A DNA stretch of 24,183 bases from Actinomycetes bacterium (GCA_023428065.1 JAEYZI010000017.1:1-24183), one strand, 5' to 3'. Shown: positions 7,140 to 14,773, counted from the stretch's first letter. The notes: generated from the letters alone by a model not told the origin. Numbers and translations are program-made.

Positions 7140-8414
7140 TCAGCGCGGCGTGCGGTCGTCGAGACCCCAGGACTGCCCGTAGCCGCCCTGCGACTCGGGC
7201 TTCGCCATGAGCTCGAGGAACGGCGTCGCGGGGAACGCCTCGGGGCCGAGCACGCCGGTTCCCGACCACACGCCCGTCGCGAGCAGCTCGAGCGCGATGA
7301 CGGGATTGAGCGCCGTCTGCCAGACGACGCACTGGCTCTCGTACTCGGCCATCGTCCACTCGTTGTCGCTCACGTGGTAGAGGTACACCTCGCGATGCGA
7401 GCCGTCGGTGCCGGTGCCGGTCACCCACACGCCCGCGCACGTCTTGCCCGTCATCCGCGGTCCGATCGTGGCGGGGTCGGGCAGCGCCGCCGCTACGACG
7501 TCGCGCGGGGCGACCTCGACGGGTCCGTTCGCCGAGCGCACGCGAATGGGGGCCGTCTTGTCGAGGCCCAGCAGGTTGAGGGTCTTGAGCACGCCGATGA
7601 ACTCGTCGCCCAGGCCGTACTTGAACGTCACGCGCTTGGCGTCGAGCCAGCGCGGCATGAGCAGCACCTCCTCGTGCTCGACGTTGACGCACTCGACGGG
7701 CCCGATGCCCTCCGGGAACTCGAACACCTCAGGCTCGGAGAACGGGGGCGTCGTGTACCAGCCGCGGTCCTTCTCCCACACGACCGGCGGGTTGAGGCAC
7801 TCCTCGATCGTCGTCCAGATGCTGAACGAGGGGGCGAAGATCTCGTTGCCGGCGTCGTCGCGCACGACGAGGTTGGCGCCGTCGCGCGTGCCGAGCTCGT
7901 CGATCTCGCTGAAGAGCTCGTCGGCGGCGTAGCGCGCGAAGACGTCCGAGAGGCCCGGCTCGACGCCCATGCCGACGAGCGCGAGTCGGCCCGCCTTCTC
8001 CCAGTCGCCCGCCTGCGCGAACTGGTCGTCGCCGAGCTTGACACCCGTCTCGCTGTAGGGGTTCTCGGGGTGGGGCTCCGAGAGGCTCATGGCCATGTCG
8101 AGGTAGTCGGCGCCCGCCGCGAGCGCGCCCGCGAAGATCGTCGGCACGAACTTCGGCTCGACCGCGTTCATGACGTGCGTCGCGCCGTGCTCGCGCGCGA
8201 CCGCGGCGACCGAGTCGGGGTCGGATGCGTCGATGCGCGCGGCGACGAAACGGTCGCCCTGGGGCCCGTGCTTCGCCTCGATCCACGCGATCGTGCGCTC
8301 GGCACGCGCGACGTCGTAGTCGCTCACGATCATGGTCTCGAAGAAGTCGCGTCGGGCGGCGATCTTGGCGATGGCGTCGCCGACACCGCCCGCCCCCACC
8401 AGCAGGATTCTCAT
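7140..8414 (-). CDS. Saccharopine dehydrogenase family NAD(P)-dependent oxidoreductase
   Basis: The 424-residue protein opens with a Rossmann dinucleotide motif GAGGVG (7-12) and the strand end VSDYD. The central MNAVEPKFVPTIFAGALAAGADYLDMAMSLSEPHP and the GMGVEPGLSDVFARYAADELF region belong to the saccharopine-dehydrogenase / carboxynorspermidine-dehydrogenase superfamily. These enzymes reduce imines or oxidise secondary amines using NAD(P)H. No lysine or polyamine genes are nearby, so the exact substrate is open. The ATG at 8414 has TAGCCT six bases upstream, suggesting a leaderless mRNA. It is followed after one base by the GNAT gene. Confidence 0.88.
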   Translation of the reverse strand: MRILLVGAGGVGDAIAKIAARRDFFETMIVSDYDVARAERTIAWIEAKHGPQGDRFVAARIDASDPDSVAAVAREHGATHVMNAVEPKFVPTIFAGALAAGADYLDMAMSLSEPHPENPYSETGVKLGDDQFAQAGDWEKAGRLALVGMGVEPGLSDVFARYAADELFSEIDELGTRDGANLVVRDDAGNEIFAPSFSIWTTIEECLNPPVVWEKDRGWYTTPPFSEPEVFEFPEGIGPVECVNVEHEEVLLMPRWLDAKRVTFKYGLGDEFIGVLKTLNLLGLDKTAPIRVRSANGPVEVAPRDVVAAALPDPATIGPRMTGKTCAGVWVTGTGTDGSHREVYLYHVSDNEWTMAEYESQCVVWQTALNPVIALELLATGVWSGTGVLGPEAFPATPFLELMAKPESQGGYGQSWGLDDRTPR

Positions 8415-8420
8415 GGTCCG

Positions 8421-8426
8421 AGGCTA
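8421..8426 (-). promoter_or_regulatory. -10 element TAGCCT, leaderless dehydrogenase transcript
   Basis: TAGCCT is exactly six bases before the ATG at 8414. A perfect 8-bp hairpin, GCGGCCCC (8427-8434) with GGGGCCGC (8441-8448), abuts it where a -35 region would lie. Confidence 0.55.
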
Positions 8427-8448
8427 GCGGCCCCTCGGCGGGGGCCGC
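8427..8448. repeat. Perfect hairpin between divergent genes
   Basis: GCGGCCCC / GGGGCCGC, 8-bp arms with a 6-base TCGGCG loop, lies in the 116-bp gap between the dehydrogenase and the iron redox enzyme gene. No U-tract follows on either strand, so it is more likely DNA-level structure or a binding site than a terminator. Confidence 0.45.
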
Positions 8449-8530
8449 ACCCGACGGCGCGGGGCTACCACGACCCTCCGCGGGGGTCAACCGCCTCCGA
8501 CGATCTGGCGGAGCGGCAGATGCTGAAGAG

Positions 8531-9579
8531 GTGACGACGAACACCCTGCACGCCACGCGCGTCCGCATCCCGTTCGGGCCCCGCGGACCGCTGAGCGCGG
8601 CCCTCCTCGATCTCCTGACGGGCGCGCCGGGTGGTTCGACCGCCTCGCTGCCGCAGCTCGCCCGGGAGGCCGCGGGGTCGGCCGATCCCATCGTCGACGA
8701 CGACCTCCAGCTCTCGCTCTTCACCCTCTACGCGATCCCCTACGGTTCCCTCGACGCGCTCGGCCCGGAGTGGGAATGGGATCTCGACCTCGTGGCCGCG
8801 CGCACCGAGCTCGAGCGGTCCTTCGAGGCGGCCGCGCGCGCCACGACACCGCTTCCCGAGGCGCCCGCGGCCGAGCGCGACGCGGTCGCCGCCACGCTCT
8901 TCGCCCTGACCGCCCCGACCCCCGGGCCGAGCCTGTCGCGCTTCGTCGCGCGGAAGGCGGATCGCGCGCAGCTGAGCGAGCTGCTCATGCAGCGCAGCAT
9001 CTACACGCTCCGGGAGGCCGACGCGCACTCGTGGGCGATCCCGCGTCTCACGGGACGCGCCAAAGCCGCCCTCGTCGAGATCCAGGCGGACGAGTACGGG
9101 GGCGGCGACCCGGGGCGGATGCACCAGGAGCTCTACGCACGAGCCATGCGGCACGCGGGACTCGACGACCGCTACGGCGCCTACGTCGACGTCGTGCCCG
9201 CCATCACTCTCGCGTCGTTCAACCTCATGACGATGTTCGGCATGAACCGCCGCCTGCGGGGTGCCGCCGTCGGGCACCTCGCGGCGTACGAGATGACCTC
9301 GTCGATCCCCTGCCGCCTCGTCGCGGAGGGGCTGCGGCGCGTGGGGTCGGCGACGACGTGGCCGGCTACGACGAGCACGTCGAGGCGGATGCCGTGCACG
9401 AGCAGATCGCGGGCCGCGACCTCGCGGGATCGCTCGCCGAGGACGAACCCGCGCTGCTCGAGGACATCCTCTTCGGGGCCGCCGCGTGTCTCACGATCGA
9501 CGGGCGGGCCGGCGACCACATCCTCGGATGCTGGGAGGCCGGGCGCTCCTCCCTGCGCGGAGAGGCGGAGCCCGCATGA
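8531..9579 (+). pseudogene. Iron-containing redox enzyme (heme-oxygenase-like), frameshifted
   Basis: From GTG 8531 the frame encodes a helical protein matching the iron-containing redox enzyme family (HDO-like diiron fold): VEIQADEYGGGDPGRMH at about 182-198 gives candidate iron ligands E183, E188 and H198, and AAYEMTSS follows at about 251-258. Near 9341-9349 homology leaves this frame and continues one base earlier as GDDVAGYDEHVEADAVHEQ, LFGAAACL and GCWEAG, to TGA at 9577-9579. One missing base in the GGGG run at 9343-9346 explains it; restoring it gives about 349 residues, a usual length. The lost segment carries the EHVEAD..H ligands, so the product as read is probably inactive. A sequencing or assembly error is equally possible. 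The downstream CDGSH gene overlaps it as ATGA. Confidence 0.85.
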
Positions 9580-9782
9580 CCGCCGGACGCCCTGCCCGCA
9601 TCACGACCTGCCCGGACGGTCCCCTCCTCGTGCGGGGCGACGTCGAGATCCTCGACGGCGACGGCGTGCCCGTGCCGCGTGCGCGGGCCACCGTCGCCCT
9701 CTGCCGGTGCGGCGTCTCGACGATCAAGCCGTACTGCGACGGCACGCACAAGATCGTCGGCTTCCGCAGCGACGACCGCTAG
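9576..9782 (+). CDS. CDGSH iron-sulfur domain protein
   Basis: The 68-residue protein contains one CDGSH-type motif, C43-R-C45-x8-C54-D-G-T-H58, which binds a 2Fe-2S cluster through three cysteines and one histidine. The preceding strands (GPLLVRGDVEILDGDG) are usual for prokaryotic single-motif members. Proteins of this kind are small soluble electron or cluster carriers. The ATG overlaps the TGA of the iron redox enzyme gene (ATGA, 9576-9579) and has GGAG six bases upstream, so the two should be co-translated; it may serve as electron donor or cluster source for that enzyme, which is inference. The TAG shares the bases CTAG with the stop of the convergent PAP2 gene. Confidence 0.92.
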   Translation: MTAGRPARITTCPDGPLLVRGDVEILDGDGVPVPRARATVALCRCGVSTIKPYCDGTHKIVGFRSDDR

Positions 9783-10429
9783 AGGGCGGGGTGCGGCCGT
9801 TCGTCGACGCCGCGTGGCTCCGTCAGCAGGCGGGGCAGCAGCAGGCACCACACGAGGAGCGCGACGCCCGCGCCGAGGAGCGCGCCGCCGAGCGTGTCCG
9901 TGATCCAGTGCGCGCCGAGGTAGGTGCGCGTGAACGCCATCGCGACGAGGTAGACCATCCCGGCGACCCACACCCAGGCACGCCGCAGCAGGAGCCCGAG
10001 GCTCACGGCGATGACGGCCGCGTTCGTCGTGTGGCCCGACGGGAAGGAGCCGTTGTCGAGGGGCAGCAGGATCTGGTCGGGACGCGCCCGCGCGAAGAGC
10101 GCCTTGAGCACCTGGCAGACGGCCGCCGCGATCGCCGAGGAGAGCACGAAATCGAGCGCCGACCAGGGCCGCCGCGCGAACACGAAGGCCACCCCCACGC
10201 CGATCGGCACGACGAGAATCGCGAACCAGCCGCCGCCCAGGAAGTCGAACACGAGGCTCACGCTGCGGCCGGCGTCGCCGCGCCACTCGAGCACCTCCGT
10301 CATCCACGCCTCGTCGAAACCGACGGTCTCCCGCAGCATGACCATGAGGCCGAGCGCGAGCGTCAGCACGACGAGCGCGACGCCCGCGAGCACGTAGGGC
10401 CGACGGGGGATGACCGGGCGGCGCTCCAT
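9779..10429 (-). CDS. PAP2-family membrane phosphatase
   Basis: The 216-residue membrane protein has the three PAP2 phosphatase motifs in order: K109-x6-R116-P117 (KALFARARP), P130-S-G-H133, and R168-x5-H174-x3-D178 (RTYLGAHWITD). Five or six hydrophobic helices surround them. The family dephosphorylates lipid phosphates such as phosphatidate or undecaprenyl diphosphate on the outer face of the membrane; which of these applies is not decidable. The ATG at 10429 has TAGCGT six bases upstream, suggesting its own leaderless promoter despite lying 23 bases after the MFS gene. Its stop codon overlaps the convergent CDGSH gene. Confidence 0.93.
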   Translation of the reverse strand: MERRPVIPRRPYVLAGVALVVLTLALGLMVMLRETVGFDEAWMTEVLEWRGDAGRSVSLVFDFLGGGWFAILVVPIGVGVAFVFARRPWSALDFVLSSAIAAAVCQVLKALFARARPDQILLPLDNGSFPSGHTTNAAVIAVSLGLLLRRAWVWVAGMVYLVAMAFTRTYLGAHWITDTLGGALLGAGVALLVWCLLLPRLLTEPRGVDERPHPAL

Positions 10430-10435
10430 CAGCCC

Positions 10436-10441
10436 ACGCTA
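10436..10441 (-). promoter_or_regulatory. -10 element TAGCGT, leaderless PAP2 transcript
   Basis: TAGCGT lies exactly six bases before the ATG at 10429, in the gap behind the MFS gene. It is identical to the hexamer and spacing found before the ATPase gene at 5829. Confidence 0.5.
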
Positions 10442-10443
10442 AC

Positions 10444-10462
10444 CGAGGCGGCTCACGCCTCG
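10444..10462 (-). terminator. Possible weak terminator hairpin at the MFS stop codon
   Basis: CGAGGCG (10444-10450) and CGCCTCG (10456-10462) form a 7-bp stem around the TGA of the MFS gene. There is no U-tract, so termination is uncertain. Confidence 0.3.
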
Positions 10463-11682
10463 AGCGGCGGCACGCTGCGCGGTCGCACGATCAGCCACAG
10501 CGCGGCGATCGCCACGAGCGCGCCGACGACCATGACGCCCGCCATGGGGATCGCGTTCGCGATCGTGAAGAGACCCACGATGGGCGAGACGATGCCCGCG
10601 ACGCCGAAGTTCGCGGCGCCCAGCACGGATGCCGCGGTTCCTGCCTCGTGGCCGTGGCGCACGAGGGCGAGGGCCGAGATCGCCGGGAAGTTGAAGCCGC
10701 ATCCCGCGATGAAGAACCACAGCGGGATGACGACGCCGACGAACCCCGCGCCCGAGACGTCGAGCACGATGATCGCGATCGCCGAGGCGAGCTGCAGGAG
10801 GGTCGCGCCCGCGACGACCCACTGGGGGCCGATGCGCTTCTGCAGCCGCGCCGAGATCTGCACCCCCACGACGACGCCGAGCGAGTTGAACCCGAAGAGC
10901 AGTCCGTACTCCTGCGCGCTGAGGGCGTAGACGTCCTGGAACAGGAAGGGCGAGCTCGACAGGTACGCGAAGAGCGCCGAGAAGTTGGCGCCCGCCATGA
11001 CGACCGCGCCCACGTAGATGCGGTCGCGGAACAGCGCCCCGTAGCGCTGCCGCACCGTCGAGTGGCCGCGCACGTGGCGCGCCTCCACGGGCAGGGTCTC
11101 CTTCAGGAAGACGGCGTTTGCGCCGAGCACGAGGAGGCCGAGCACCGCGAGGAACACGAAGAGCCCGCGCCAGTCGACCGCGAGGAGCAGCTGCGAGCCG
11201 ACGACGGGCGCCACGACGGGCGCGAGGCCCGAGACGAGCGCGAGTCGGCTCAGCATCTTGACGAGCGGGTAGCCGCCGAACAGGTCGCGCACCATCGCCA
11301 TGGCGACGACGCCGCCCGCCGCCGCGCCGACGCCCTGGAAGACGCGGGCGACACCGAGCCACAGCAGGTCGGGGGCGAAGGCCGCGCCGAGGCATCCGAG
11401 GATGTGCACCGCGGTCGCGATGAGCAGCGGACGCCGCCGCCCGATCTGGTCGGAGAGCGGCCCCACGAGCAGCTGCCCGACCGCGAAGCCGACCATCGTC
11501 GCGGTCAGGGTGAGCTGCACGAGTGCGGTGGGCGCGCCGAACTCCTTCTCGAGCGTCGGGAGAGCGGGGAGGTAGAGGTCGATCGTGAACGGGCCAAGCC
11601 CGGTCAGGGCGCCGAGCACGAGCACGTAGGTGACGCGCTCGGCGCGGGTGAGCGCGTCGCCGGGATGAACGGCAGCAGACAA
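10453..11682 (-). CDS. Bcr/CflA-type multidrug efflux MFS transporter
   Basis: The 409-residue, twelve-helix transporter has a first helix ending in FTIDLYLPALP, the diagnostic Bcr/CflA motif with an acidic D35. MFS motif A, GPLSDQIGRRRP, is at 74-85, and FQGVGAAAGGVVAMAMVRDLF lies in the fourth and fifth helix region. Members are drug/proton antiporters in the cytoplasmic membrane. The start is TTG at 11682, chosen because CGAGGA lies six bases before it and the following LTRAERVTY is the usual family N-terminus. The leader contains a strong hairpin (11718-11740) behind a TATGAT -10 box, raising the possibility of attenuation. Confidence 0.92.
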   Translation of the reverse strand: MSAAVHPGDALTRAERVTYVLVLGALTGLGPFTIDLYLPALPTLEKEFGAPTALVQLTLTATMVGFAVGQLLVGPLSDQIGRRRPLLIATAVHILGCLGAAFAPDLLWLGVARVFQGVGAAAGGVVAMAMVRDLFGGYPLVKMLSRLALVSGLAPVVAPVVGSQLLLAVDWRGLFVFLAVLGLLVLGANAVFLKETLPVEARHVRGHSTVRQRYGALFRDRIYVGAVVMAGANFSALFAYLSSSPFLFQDVYALSAQEYGLLFGFNSLGVVVGVQISARLQKRIGPQWVVAGATLLQLASAIAIIVLDVSGAGFVGVVIPLWFFIAGCGFNFPAISALALVRHGHEAGTAASVLGAANFGVAGIVSPIVGLFTIANAIPMAGVMVVGALVAIAALWLIVRPRSVPPLEA

Positions 11683-11711
11683 CGGGTGTCCTCGGAGTGG
11701 GGCGGTGAGAC

Positions 11712-11740
11712 GAAGAAACGGAGAGGGGCCACCTCTCCGT
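11712..11740 (-). terminator. Hairpin with T-rich tail: abfA terminator and/or MFS leader attenuator
   Basis: On the minus strand a perfect 9-bp stem (arms 11732-11740 and 11718-11726, ACGGAGAGG with CCTCTCCGT, 5-base loop) is followed by TTTCTTC. It begins 18 bases after the TAG of the arabinofuranosidase gene and so fits an intrinsic terminator. Because the only visible -10 box for the MFS gene lies upstream of it, MFS transcripts must also pass through. Confidence 0.6.
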
Positions 11741-11748
11741 GAGTCCCC

Positions 11749-11754
11749 ATCATA
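11749..11754 (-). promoter_or_regulatory. -10 element TATGAT for the MFS gene
   Basis: TATGAT is a near-consensus -10 box about 70 bases before the TTG start of the MFS gene, next to the stop of abfA. Transcription would begin near 11742, directly at the hairpin. The -35 region is weak. Confidence 0.5.
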
Positions 11755-11757
11755 AGG

Positions 11758-13272
11758 TCACTGCGCGAGGGCGACCGCCGTCCACGAGACGGGAGGCAGC
11801 TCGATCCGGAGCCGGCCGTCGGCGACGACCGCCGACGCGTTCGGGGCGAGCGCGACACGGTCGGGATGCTCGAGGGTGTTGGCCGCCTCGAGGTCGTCGT
11901 CGGCGAGGGTCTCGGCCGAGACGAGCCGTGCGGCGCCGAGGGAGGCGACATCGAGCTCGATCGTCACCGCCTCGGCCTGGGATCGGTTCACGAGGAACAC
12001 GGCCGACTCCCCCGCGTCGGCGTCGCGCGTCGCGACCGCGTCGACGAGCGGGACGGTGCCGAAGCGCGCCGTCTCGTACCCGGGGACGTCGATTCCGATG
12101 CGCACGGCCTCGCCCCGCGCGAGGCGCGACGTCGTCGCGAACGGGAAGAACGTCGTCTGGCGCCAGGCGGGCCCACCGGGCTCGGTCATGATCGGCGCGA
12201 TGACGTTGACGAGCTGCGCGAGCGAGGCGCTCGTGACGCGGTCGGCGTGCTTGAGAAGCGAGATCATGAGGCTTCCGAATACGACCGCGTCGAGCACCGA
12301 GTAGCGGTCCTCGAGGAGGCGCGGCGCGATCGGCCAGTTGCCGATGCCCGTGATCTTGTCGACCGTCTCGAAGCGCTCGATGTCCCAGATGTTCCACTCG
12401 TCGAACGAGATGTCGATGCGCTTGTCGGAGCCCCGCGCGGCCCCCACGGCATCGGCGATCGCGACGACCTCCTCGATGAAGAGGTCCATGTCGACGCCGG
12501 ATGCCAGGTAGCTCGCGCGGTCGCCCCCCTTCTCGGAGTAGTACGCGTGGCAGGAGATGTAGTCCACGTCGTCGTAGCTGTGCTCGAGCACCGTGCGCTC
12601 CCACGTGCCGAAGGTCGGCATGTCGCGCGCCGACGATCCGCACACGACGAGCTGCACTCCCGGGTCGAGCTGCCGCATGGCCCTCGCCGTCATCGCGGCG
12701 AGCTTGCCGTAGTCGTCGGCGGAGCGATGACCGAGCTGCCACGGGCCGTCCATCTCGTTGCCGAGGCACCACATCCGCACGGCGAACGGCTCGTCGCGGC
12801 CGTGGGCGCGGCGCAGCTCGCTCGTGGTCGTGCCGCCCGGGATGTTGCAGTACTCGAGCAGGTCGAGGGCCTCGGCGACGCCGCGCGTGCCGAGGTTTAC
12901 CGCGAGCATGAGCTCCGAGCCGACCTTCTCGAGCCAGGAGGAGAACTCGTGCAGCCCCACCTCGTTCGTCTCGGTCGAGTGCCAGGCGAGATCGAGGCGG
13001 CGCGGGCGCTGCTCGCGCGGACCCACCGAGTCCTCCCAGCGGAAGCCCGAGACGAAGTTGCCGCCGGGGTAGCGGATGGTCGTGACGCCGAGCTCCTTCA
13101 CGAGCTCGACGACATCCCGCCGGAAGCCGTCGGAGTCCGCGCTCGGGTGGCCGGGCTCGTGGATGCCGTCGTAGACGTGGCGACCGAGGTGCTCGACGAA
13201 GCCGCCGAAGAGGCGACGGTCGATCGCCCCGATGCGGTTCGCAGGGTCGACGGCGAGGCGGGCGGTGAGCAC
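11758..13272 (-). CDS. abfA: GH51 alpha-L-arabinofuranosidase
   Basis: The 504-residue enzyme has the GH51 TIM barrel plus C-terminal beta-sandwich. It begins LFGGFVEHLGRHVYDGI, then IRYPGGNFVSGFRWEDSVG at about 66-84, the acid/base E173 in CLGNEMDG and the nucleophile E292 in FDEWN. Full length for the family. There is no signal peptide, so it acts in the cytoplasm, removing alpha-L-arabinofuranosyl side chains from imported arabino-oligosaccharides. The GTG at 13272 has no ribosome binding site but has TAACGT six bases upstream and sits in a perfect 12-bp inverted repeat. It is last in the minus-strand ROK-GH1-GH51 cluster, 29 bases after the GH1 gene. Confidence 0.95.
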   Translation of the reverse strand: MLTARLAVDPANRIGAIDRRLFGGFVEHLGRHVYDGIHEPGHPSADSDGFRRDVVELVKELGVTTIRYPGGNFVSGFRWEDSVGPREQRPRRLDLAWHSTETNEVGLHEFSSWLEKVGSELMLAVNLGTRGVAEALDLLEYCNIPGGTTTSELRRAHGRDEPFAVRMWCLGNEMDGPWQLGHRSADDYGKLAAMTARAMRQLDPGVQLVVCGSSARDMPTFGTWERTVLEHSYDDVDYISCHAYYSEKGGDRASYLASGVDMDLFIEEVVAIADAVGAARGSDKRIDISFDEWNIWDIERFETVDKITGIGNWPIAPRLLEDRYSVLDAVVFGSLMISLLKHADRVTSASLAQLVNVIAPIMTEPGGPAWRQTTFFPFATTSRLARGEAVRIGIDVPGYETARFGTVPLVDAVATRDADAGESAVFLVNRSQAEAVTIELDVASLGAARLVSAETLADDDLEAANTLEHPDRVALAPNASAVVADGRLRIELPPVSWTAVALAQ

Positions 13273-13298
13273 GCGTTCACGTTAGCGAACGCGTGCTC
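13267..13298. repeat. Perfect 12-bp inverted repeat over the abfA start
   Basis: GAGCACGCGTTC (13267-13278) and GAACGCGTGCTC (13287-13298) are exact reverse complements with an 8-base spacer. The repeat fills the GH1-abfA gap and covers the abfA start codon (13270-13272) and its -10 hexamer TAACGT (13279-13284). It could be a regulator site, a GH1 terminator stem, or an RNA hairpin that hides the abfA start in read-through transcripts. Confidence 0.75.
13279..13284 (-). promoter_or_regulatory. -10 element TAACGT, leaderless abfA transcript
   Basis: TAACGT lies six bases before the GTG at 13272, within the spacer of the 12-bp inverted repeat. A protein bound to the repeat would block this promoter. 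Confidence 0.5.
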
Positions 13299-13301
13299 GG
13301 C

Positions 13302-14759
13302 TCACCCCTCCGCGAGCGGCGACGGCGGGAGGCGCCGCGTCGCGATGAGCTCGCGCAGCCAGAGCGCCGAATCCTTGAGGATGCGCTCCTGGGTGTCGTA
13401 GTCGATGCGCACGATGCCGAATCGCTTCGAGTAGCCGTAGCCCCACTCGAAGTTGTCCATGAACGACCACACCTGGTAGCCGCGCAGGTCGACGCCCTGC
13501 TCCATCGCGCGATGGGCGGCGGTGAAGTGACGCACGAGGTAGTCGACGCGGTCGGCGTCGTGCACGCGCTTGCCGGCATCCGTCACGGTCACCCGGTCGT
13601 CGAACGCCGCGCCGTTCTCGGTGATCATGAGCGGCTGCTCGGGGAACTGGTCGCGCAGCGACAGCAGCAGCTCCTCGAGGCCGTCGGGCGCGATGTTCCA
13701 GCCCATCGCCGTATACGGACCGGCCTGCGGCAGGAACTCGACGTCGCGCGAGCCGGGCCAGGGCGAACCGCCCATGTCCTTGTGGCCGTCGTTGTTCGAG
13801 CGGGGGCTCACGCCGTCCCACATCTTGACCGTCACGGTCGAGTAGTAGTTGACGCCGAGCACGTCGATCGGCTGGCGGATGCGCGCGAGATCCCCGTCGC
13901 GCACGAAAGCCCAGTCGGTGACGCCGGCCGTGTCCTCGAGCAGATCGGCGGGGTACTCGCCGCGCAGCATGGGGAAGGTGAAGGCGCGGTTCGCGAGCGC
14001 GTCGATGCGGCGCGCCGCCTCCGGCGAGGTGTCGTCCTCGCCGCGGATGACGTGGAAGTTGAGCGTGACCGAGACGTCGGGGTCGTTCGTCGCGGCGCGT
14101 CGCACCTCCTCCACGGCGAGACCGTGCGCGAGGTTGAGGTGGTGCACCGCGGCGAGCGCGTCGGCGCCGTTCGTGCGCCCCGGCGCGTGCGCGCCCGATC
14201 CGTAACCGAGGTAGGCGGAGCACCACGGCTCGTTGAGGGTCGTCCAGGTGTGCACCCGGTCGCCGAGCACCTCGGTGGTGCGCGCCGCGTACTCCGCGAA
14301 GCGGTAGGCGGTGTCGCGCGCGGGCCAGCCGCCCGCGTCCTCGAGAGCCTGGGGCAGATCCCAGTGGTAGAGCGTCGCGATGGGACGGATGCCGCGCTCG
14401 AGCAGCCCGTCGACGAGTCGCGAGTAGAACGCGATGCCCGCCGGGTTGACGGCGCCCGAGCCCGTCGGCTGGATGCGCGGCCACGCGATCGAGAAGCGGT
14501 AGGCCTCGAGGCCGAGCTCGACCATGAGGTCGAGGTCGGATTCCCAGCGGTGGTAGTGGTCGTCGGCGACGTCGCCGGTGTCGCCGTTCCACACCTTGCC
14601 CGGTGTGTGGCTGAAGGTGTCCCAGATCGACGGGCCGCGGCCGTCCTCGCGTGCGGCGCCTTCGATCTGGTACGACGCGGTGGCCGAGCCGATCACGAAG
14701 TCGGGGGCGAACTCGAGTCCGTGTCGGCGGTAGTCGGGGGATGAGGTGGCGGGGGGCAT
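13302..14759 (-). CDS. GH1 beta-glucosidase / beta-glycosidase
   Basis: The 485-residue enzyme is a full-length GH1 TIM barrel. It contains FVIGSATASYQIEGA near the start, RFSIAWPRIQPTG (88-100), the acid/base E177 in TLNEP and the nucleophile E381 in ITENG, then the C-terminal VWSFMDNFEWGYGY. GH1 enzymes of this type release glucose (sometimes galactose or xylose) from beta-linked oligosaccharides. No signal peptide. The ATG at 14759 follows the ROK gene stop by 14 bases and has GGGGG next to it, with a weak CAGAAT hexamer six bases upstream. It is co-oriented with the ROK regulator and abfA. Confidence 0.95.
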   Translation of the reverse strand: MPPATSSPDYRRHGLEFAPDFVIGSATASYQIEGAAREDGRGPSIWDTFSHTPGKVWNGDTGDVADDHYHRWESDLDLMVELGLEAYRFSIAWPRIQPTGSGAVNPAGIAFYSRLVDGLLERGIRPIATLYHWDLPQALEDAGGWPARDTAYRFAEYAARTTEVLGDRVHTWTTLNEPWCSAYLGYGSGAHAPGRTNGADALAAVHHLNLAHGLAVEEVRRAATNDPDVSVTLNFHVIRGEDDTSPEAARRIDALANRAFTFPMLRGEYPADLLEDTAGVTDWAFVRDGDLARIRQPIDVLGVNYYSTVTVKMWDGVSPRSNNDGHKDMGGSPWPGSRDVEFLPQAGPYTAMGWNIAPDGLEELLLSLRDQFPEQPLMITENGAAFDDRVTVTDAGKRVHDADRVDYLVRHFTAAHRAMEQGVDLRGYQVWSFMDNFEWGYGYSKRFGIVRIDYDTQERILKDSALWLRELIATRRLPPSPLAEG

Positions 14760-14773
14760 CCCCCAATTCTGCG

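Noticed and set aside
9341..9349. Programmed -1 ribosomal frameshift in the iron redox enzyme gene
   Set aside because: Only a four-G run is present, with no proper slippery heptamer and no clear downstream stimulatory structure. A mutation or sequencing error is simpler.
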